Shown: positions 60,079 to 64,000 of the stretch, one piece after another
Layout of the letters: the number at the start of each line of letters is the position of its first letter
Numbering within the stretch: position 1 is the stretch's first letter
Source of the DNA: Senimuribacter intestinalis
GTDB lineage: Bacteria > Bacillota > Clostridia > Peptostreptococcales > Anaerovoracaceae
Direction: 5' to 3'
Length of the DNA: 64,000 nucleotides
Assembly: GCA_943192975.1 (NCBI GenBank)
Contig: CALPCJ010000001.1
Span: 248,001-312,000, forward strand
Translations under genes and position numbers: made by a program
Notes under the pieces: generated by a model
Databases searched by the model: none
Told to the model about the DNA's origin: nothing
What the model saw: the letters and a program-made list of their open reading frames with translations, nothing else

Positions 60079-60104
60079 CGCCCGCGCAGGAAAGAACGCG
60101 GGCG
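60079..60104 (-). terminator. GC-rich hairpin after the aminotransferase gene
   Basis: CGCCCGCG (60079-60086) and CGCGGGCG (60097-60104) pair; on the minus strand TTTCAG follows. It lies 7 bases after the stop at 60111. Confidence 0.6.
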
Positions 60105-60110
60105 AATCGC

Positions 60111-61268
60111 TTACCACTGCACCTTCTCGATTCGGTCAAACGCCTCGCAAAGCAGGTCCACACCAACCGTGCAAGCAATTCGCACATAGCCTTCGCCGCA
60201 TGCGCCAAAGGCAGGACCCGGCAATGTCAGCACGTGCGCATCCTGCAGAATTTTCTCTGCAGCCGCCGCGCTGGAAAGGCCAGTTTCTTTGATATTCACA
60301 AACAGATAAAAGCTTCCCTTTGGCGGGTAAAGCACCGAAAGTCCACGAATCCCGTTGACCCGCTCCGCCGCATAAAACATCCGCCGGCGATATTCTTTAG
60401 CCATTGCAGGCTGAATTTCATGCCGATGGCGGAGTGCGTGAATCGCGGCTCTCTGCGATACCGACGGCGCTGTAAAGACGACATTTTCGTTGACCTGCTG
60501 TATGGTTTTGATGATGTAATCCGGTGCGATAATATTGCCAATTCGCCAGCCGGTCATGGTGAAGTTTTTGGAAAAAGAGTTCAGGATGATCGTTCGCTCC
60601 CGCATTCCTGGAAGAGACGCAAAAGGCACGAACGGATTCTGATAGCTGAACGCCGTATAAATGTCGTCAGAAATCACAAGGAGATCATGTTTTACCACAA
60701 TCTCCGCAAGCTGCTCCATGGTTTCCATGTTCAAACAGTTTCCCGTCGGATTGGACGGCGAATTGATGACCAGCGCCTTGGTTCGCTCCGTAATCAGACT
60801 TTCAAGACGCTCTATATTGATTTGGAAATCTTCGTCCTCATAGGTCGCAAGTTCCACAGGAATCCCTCGCGCCAGCTCCACCTGCTGCGGATACGGCGTG
60901 AAAAACGGCGCCTGCAAAATCACCTCATCCCCGTCGTCCACGATAGCTTCCAAGCTAAGATACATGCCAAGGCTGGCAGAAGCGCAGACAAAGACCTCTT
61001 CATCTCGTACACCCATACCGTATTCTTCCCGGTAAAATCTACAGATTTCTGCCCGCAGCTCCGGATCGCCCCGAAAATCCGTATATTTAGTATGGCCTGC
61101 CTTGGCATCCGCAAAAGCGCCGTCAATAATGATGTCGTCCGTAATCAGATCCGGATCTCCGAGACTCAGATTGATCACATCGTCAAAGGTCTTCGCCATC
61201 TCGTCAGACTTGCCCATAGCAGTCTGCTGATCCTTCCAGTAACGTTTCGCGATAAATTTGTGTTTCAT
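60111..61268 (-). CDS. class I/II PLP-dependent aminotransferase
   Basis: 385 residues of fold-type I. The PLP-lysine motif LNSFSKNFTMTGWRIGNII (Lys about 230), the SNPTGN motif INSPSNPTGNCLNMETM and the Arg contact YVRIACTVG are clear. It belongs to the aspartate/aromatic aminotransferase-like subgroup (LSLGDPDL start, EYGMGVRDEEVFVCASASLGMYLSLEAIV), but the amino acid cannot be named. The start at 61268 (MKHKFIAKRYW) has GAGAGG and overlaps the DMT gene's stop (ATGA), indicating coupling. Confidence 0.9.
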   Translation of the reverse strand: MKHKFIAKRYWKDQQTAMGKSDEMAKTFDDVINLSLGDPDLITDDIIIDGAFADAKAGHTKYTDFRGDPELRAEICRFYREEYGMGVRDEEVFVCASASLGMYLSLEAIVDDGDEVILQAPFFTPYPQQVELARGIPVELATYEDEDFQINIERLESLITERTKALVINSPSNPTGNCLNMETMEQLAEIVVKHDLLVISDDIYTAFSYQNPFVPFASLPGMRERTIILNSFSKNFTMTGWRIGNIIAPDYIIKTIQQVNENVVFTAPSVSQRAAIHALRHRHEIQPAMAKEYRRRMFYAAERVNGIRGLSVLYPPKGSFYLFVNIKETGLSSAAAAEKILQDAHVLTLPGPAFGACGEGYVRIACTVGVDLLCEAFDRIEKVQW

Positions 61269-62200
61269 GATAACCTCTCTTTCTTTTTCATCGGAATCTG
61301 TGCCAAAATAATAGCAGCAAATACAAGACCGCAACCTGCCAATTCACGGAGGGACAGGCTCTGCCCCAAGACAACCCAGCCCGCCAGTACTGCAAAAACT
61401 GACTCCAGACTGAGAATTAGCGACGCCACCGCCGGATGGACATGACGCTGTCCGATATTCTGCAGTGTATAAGCTACACTGCCCGACAAAACACCGGCGT
61501 ACAGAATCGACCCCAGCGCCTGCGGCTTTGCCAGCGTTTCCATACATCGTAAAATCCCAGACACATTGCCCGACATGTCCGAGAAAAACATAGGAAAAAA
61601 AGCAATACAAGCTGCTGTCACAAACTGAATGAGCGGCATTCTGGCTACGTCTACCCGTCCCGCATAATGGTCTACCGTCATCAGCTGAAACGCACTCATC
61701 AGCGAGCTGCACAGCACCAGCAAATCCGACGTCTGTACCGAAAAATCTCCATGGATGCACAGCAGATATAACCCCGCCAGTGTGATTGCCACAGCTGCCC
61801 ACACATTCCAGCCACAGGTCCGCTTCAGAAACAAGCCTAAAATCGGCACAATTACGATATAGCAGGCTGACAAAAATCCCGCTTTTCCGGCAGGCGTGCC
61901 ATAATACAATCCCAGCTGCTGAGAAAGCGACACCATACTGAGAAAGAACCCGCAGCAAATACCGCATTTCCAAAGGTCTTTCCTTTCCTGCCGCGTTTTC
62001 GGCTTACCTGCAGTAATTCCAATCCGGTCAAATAGCTTTATGACAGGCAGCAGCGCCAGCGCGCCTACCGAAAACCGAAGGCAGCTGAAGGTAAACGGTC
62101 CCAGCATATCACCGCCGGTACTCTGCGCTACAAAGGCCGCGCCCCAGATAAACGCCGTCACCATGAGCGCCAGAACACTTTGCATTTGACTCTTTTGCAT
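61265..62200 (-). CDS. EamA/DMT family transporter
   Basis: 311 residues, ten membrane helices in two EamA repeats (for example SVLALMVTAFIWGAAFVAQSTGGDMLGPFTFSCLRFSVGALALLPVI and GVLSGSVAYTLQNIGQRHVHPAVASLILSLESVFAVLAGWVVLGQSL). Metabolite or amino acid exporter. Coupled to the aminotransferase gene and 5 bases after the M20 peptidase gene: the trio may process and export an amino acid derivative. GGAAGGATAAG precedes the ATG. Confidence 0.9.
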   Translation of the reverse strand: MQKSQMQSVLALMVTAFIWGAAFVAQSTGGDMLGPFTFSCLRFSVGALALLPVIKLFDRIGITAGKPKTRQERKDLWKCGICCGFFLSMVSLSQQLGLYYGTPAGKAGFLSACYIVIVPILGLFLKRTCGWNVWAAVAITLAGLYLLCIHGDFSVQTSDLLVLCSSLMSAFQLMTVDHYAGRVDVARMPLIQFVTAACIAFFPMFFSDMSGNVSGILRCMETLAKPQALGSILYAGVLSGSVAYTLQNIGQRHVHPAVASLILSLESVFAVLAGWVVLGQSLSLRELAGCGLVFAAIILAQIPMKKKERLS

Positions 62201-62205
62201 ATATC

Positions 62206-63378
62206 TTATCCTTCCAGAAAATCCCGTTCCATTGCCGCAACTTTTTCTTCATCACTGAAAATTTTTACTGCTGTGTTTGCCAGAACCTTTGCTCCAAGGG
62301 CAAGGGTCTGATGAGCTGTTTCTGTGGTCATCAATTGTGCAAATTCTCGGCTGTGCAAGACTACATTCTCATCTGCAATCTTAAGGCAAGGCTGAAACGA
62401 CGGACAATGAAAGCTTACATTACCGATATCAGAGGATCCAAAAATTCCTACCTGATCATCCTCTGCTTTCAGCCCAAACTCTGCAAACACTTCACCTATT
62501 GCCTCAGCGCCCGTTTCATTTATCTTCAGGTTATAATAATCTTCACCGCATTTTTCCTTCTTCCATGTAGTCTGTGTCGCCATGGCCGCGCCGTCCGCGC
62601 AATCATCGACAAAGCCGTCCAGCTGCTGCACATATGTTTTGTCCAAAGCGCGAATCATCTGTTTGACAACCACATGATCCGGCACAGTATTGGGAAAATC
62701 ACCGCCATGACTGATGACCCCATGAAATTGAGCGTCCACAGTAGTATGCTGCCTGAGCATATCGATGGCATGCAGGAAAAGCTGCGCTGCGTTAAGCGCG
62801 TTCCTACCCTCCCAAGGCGCCGCCGACGCATGAGACGCTTTCCCGTAAAAATGATAGTCGCGAATCAAACAGCACTGTAATGTTGGCTCCACGATATTTC
62901 GATTATACAGATGGATCATCAAAACCATATCGTAATCATCAAAGACGCCATCCTCCGCCATATGACATTTCTGTCCCTCGTCTTCCTCATCAGGCGTACC
63001 TATTATATGAAAGTCCGTATCGAGCTGATCCTGCAGATCCTTCACAGACAGGCCTGCTAAAATGCTGATTGCGCCGCTGAGGCAATGTCCGCAAGCGTGT
63101 CCTATTTCAGGCAGAGCGTCATACTCCACAAGAAAACCCACTTTATATTTGTGATTATTTTCGCCGTAAACCGCGCGAAATGCTGTATCAATGCCGGCAA
63201 AAGGATATTCCAGGGTATATCCGTGTCCGGAAAGCAAGCTGGCAATCCGCTTTGCAGTTTCATATTCATGCCCTGATACTTCCGGATGTTCTGCAGTCTC
63301 ATCATTATAGGAAATCATCTCCGGTAAATTTTTTTCCACTGCTCCTGCAATCTTTGAAATCAATTGTTCATACATCAT
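62206..63378 (-). CDS. M20 family metallopeptidase / amidohydrolase
   Basis: 390 residues. Zinc-dependent exopeptidase-like hydrolase of the PepV/AbgB type. Metal-binding regions YDALPEIGHACGHCLSG (His/Asp/Cys), the GTPDEEDEGQKC acidic loop (Glu as catalytic base) and VLMIHLYNRNIVEPTLQC are seen. The lid domain follows (FYGKASHASAAPWEGRNALNAAQLF), and later HGGDFPNTVPDH and GIFGSSDIGNVSF. The ATG at 63378 was chosen with AAGGAGG 8 bases upstream; the GTG at 63381 is also possible. A hydrolase of N-acyl or p-aminobenzoyl-glutamate type substrate is a family guess. Confidence 0.85.
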   Translation of the reverse strand: MMYEQLISKIAGAVEKNLPEMISYNDETAEHPEVSGHEYETAKRIASLLSGHGYTLEYPFAGIDTAFRAVYGENNHKYKVGFLVEYDALPEIGHACGHCLSGAISILAGLSVKDLQDQLDTDFHIIGTPDEEDEGQKCHMAEDGVFDDYDMVLMIHLYNRNIVEPTLQCCLIRDYHFYGKASHASAAPWEGRNALNAAQLFLHAIDMLRQHTTVDAQFHGVISHGGDFPNTVPDHVVVKQMIRALDKTYVQQLDGFVDDCADGAAMATQTTWKKEKCGEDYYNLKINETGAEAIGEVFAEFGLKAEDDQVGIFGSSDIGNVSFHCPSFQPCLKIADENVVLHSREFAQLMTTETAHQTLALGAKVLANTAVKIFSDEEKVAAMERDFLEG

Positions 63379-63393
63379 CACGTATTCCTCCTT

Positions 63394-63441
63394 AAAGCGG
63401 GCCGTCTGGACAAAATTTTCTGCCCCGAGACTGCCCGCTTT
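63394..63441 (-). other. long hairpin between the YfcC-like and M20 genes
   Basis: AAAGCGGGC and GCCCGCTTT pair, with inner GTCT/AGAC. On the minus strand the 3' arm runs directly into AAGGAGG, the ribosome binding site of the M20 gene. No T-tract, so it may affect translation or stability. Confidence 0.45.
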
Positions 63442-63473
63442 TCCTAATCAGTATATTCTCACTATCCTGTATT

Positions 63474-64000
63474 TTAGAATGGTCCTAAGTTCATGGAGTG
63501 TGCCGCAATTACAAAAACAGCCCCCAGCAAGAATTCCAGTCCAATTAAAGGAAGAATCCATTTCGCCCACTTATTCCAAGGAACTTTGCCTGCAGCCAGC
63601 GCCGCCATAAAATAACCGGAAGTCGGTGTCAAAATATTGGAAATTCCGTCACCCAGCTGGAATGCAATACAGGTTGTCTGTCTGGTTACACCCACTAAGT
63701 CACCCAATGGCGCCATAATAGGCACGGATACCGCTGCCTGTCCTGATGCAGAAGGAATTACAAAATTGAGCAGACACTGGAAAATATACATACCTACCGC
63801 AGAAACTGTCGATGGCAAACCACCGAGAAGACCTGCCGCGCTGTGAAGAATGGTATGCACAATCTGACCATCCGTAAGAACTACCAGAATACCCCGGGCA
63901 AAACCAACTACCAGCGCACCGCCGGCAATACCTGCCATGCCCTGTCCAAAAAGTTCCGCATACCGGTTAAATCCCATGTCTTTTGCGATAAAAGCAACAA
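63474..64000 (-). CDS. YfcC/AbgT-type membrane transporter, C-terminal part
   Basis: About 175 residues visible; the 5' end lies beyond the window. Membrane helices and the conserved motif NFVIPSASGQAAVSVPIMAPLGDLVGVTRQTTCIAFQLGDGISNILTPTSGYFMAALA are those of the YfcC family of ion-coupled carboxylate/amino acid transporters. Together with the M20 peptidase, DMT transporter and aminotransferase genes it forms a co-directional cluster. Uptake of a peptide- or acyl-amino-acid-like compound that the M20 enzyme then hydrolyses is a reasonable hypothesis. Confidence 0.8.
   Translation of the reverse strand, partial: VAFIAKDMGFNRYAELFGQGMAGIAGGALVVGFARGILVVLTDGQIVHTILHSAAGLLGGLPSTVSAVGMYIFQCLLNFVIPSASGQAAVSVPIMAPLGDLVGVTRQTTCIAFQLGDGISNILTPTSGYFMAALAAGKVPWNKWAKWILPLIGLEFLLGAVFVIAAHSMNLGPF

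Noticed and set aside
59967..61445. Long plus-strand ORF (492 codons) opposite the aminotransferase gene
   Set aside because: The minus-strand frame encodes a clear PLP-dependent aminotransferase with a ribosome binding site and coupled start. The plus-strand product has no recognisable motif and is rich in Arg, His and Cys, as expected of an antisense shadow.

Overview
The window looks like a chromosomal segment of an anaerobic, low-to-mid GC member of the Clostridia (Bacillota). The evidence is strong AGGAGG-type ribosome binding sites, frequent TTG and GTG starts, a split two-subunit transketolase, NADP-type GdhA, YlmH, a YerC-type TrpR-like regulator, AddA, an MgtE transporter, and FtsEX next to an M23 hydrolase. 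Genus-level assignment is not possible by eye. No rRNA, tRNA, phage or CRISPR locus was seen. One apparently intact IS1182-type element is present.

Layout. 1-880: 3' part of a DAHP synthase gene (minus strand) behind a complete aromatic-amino-acid attenuator. 880-6850: accessory stretch with a lipoprotein gene, small exported and membrane proteins, the IS element and a PadR operon. 6950-10960: ABC-F ATPase, DUF1836 protein and a divergent acyl-CoA synthetase-like gene. 11037-15650: a 1207-residue wall-anchored MucBP protein and a coiled-coil protein. 15900-20950: YlmH, a DUF2089/SHOCT operon, and a P-type ATPase behind a yybP-ykoY manganese riboswitch. 21000-29500: MATE/MerR pair, PdaA-like deacetylase, two-component system, TcdA, RecX, phosphopantetheinyl transferase, YerC. 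30100-37500: FtsE-FtsX-M23-RecJ-S41 protease cluster preceded by a ParA/MinD-like protein. 37600-44300: transketolase, MazF, NnrD, MgtE, GdhA. 44600-52560: MATE, patatin, AddA, GpmI and an FMN-binding PPOX protein. 52700-64000: flavoproteins, HdeD-like protein, UspA, DinB, an XRE regulator, aminotransferase, DMT transporter, M20 peptidase and a truncated YfcC-like transporter.

The most distinctive content is non-coding. It includes the Phe/Tyr leader peptide with mutually exclusive hairpins before aroF, the Mn2+ riboswitch, and attenuator-like leaders before a PPOX gene and a MATE gene. The mgtE leader carries a possible short ORF and a strong hairpin. Two copies of an apparently unnamed structured RNA (44074-44211 plus strand; 55858-56098 minus strand) share stems that appear to covary. 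Three gene-free intervals (24606-24702, 29686-29957, 56991-57405) hold locus-specific families of short inverted repeats. All assignments come from reading the sequence; no database search was possible.
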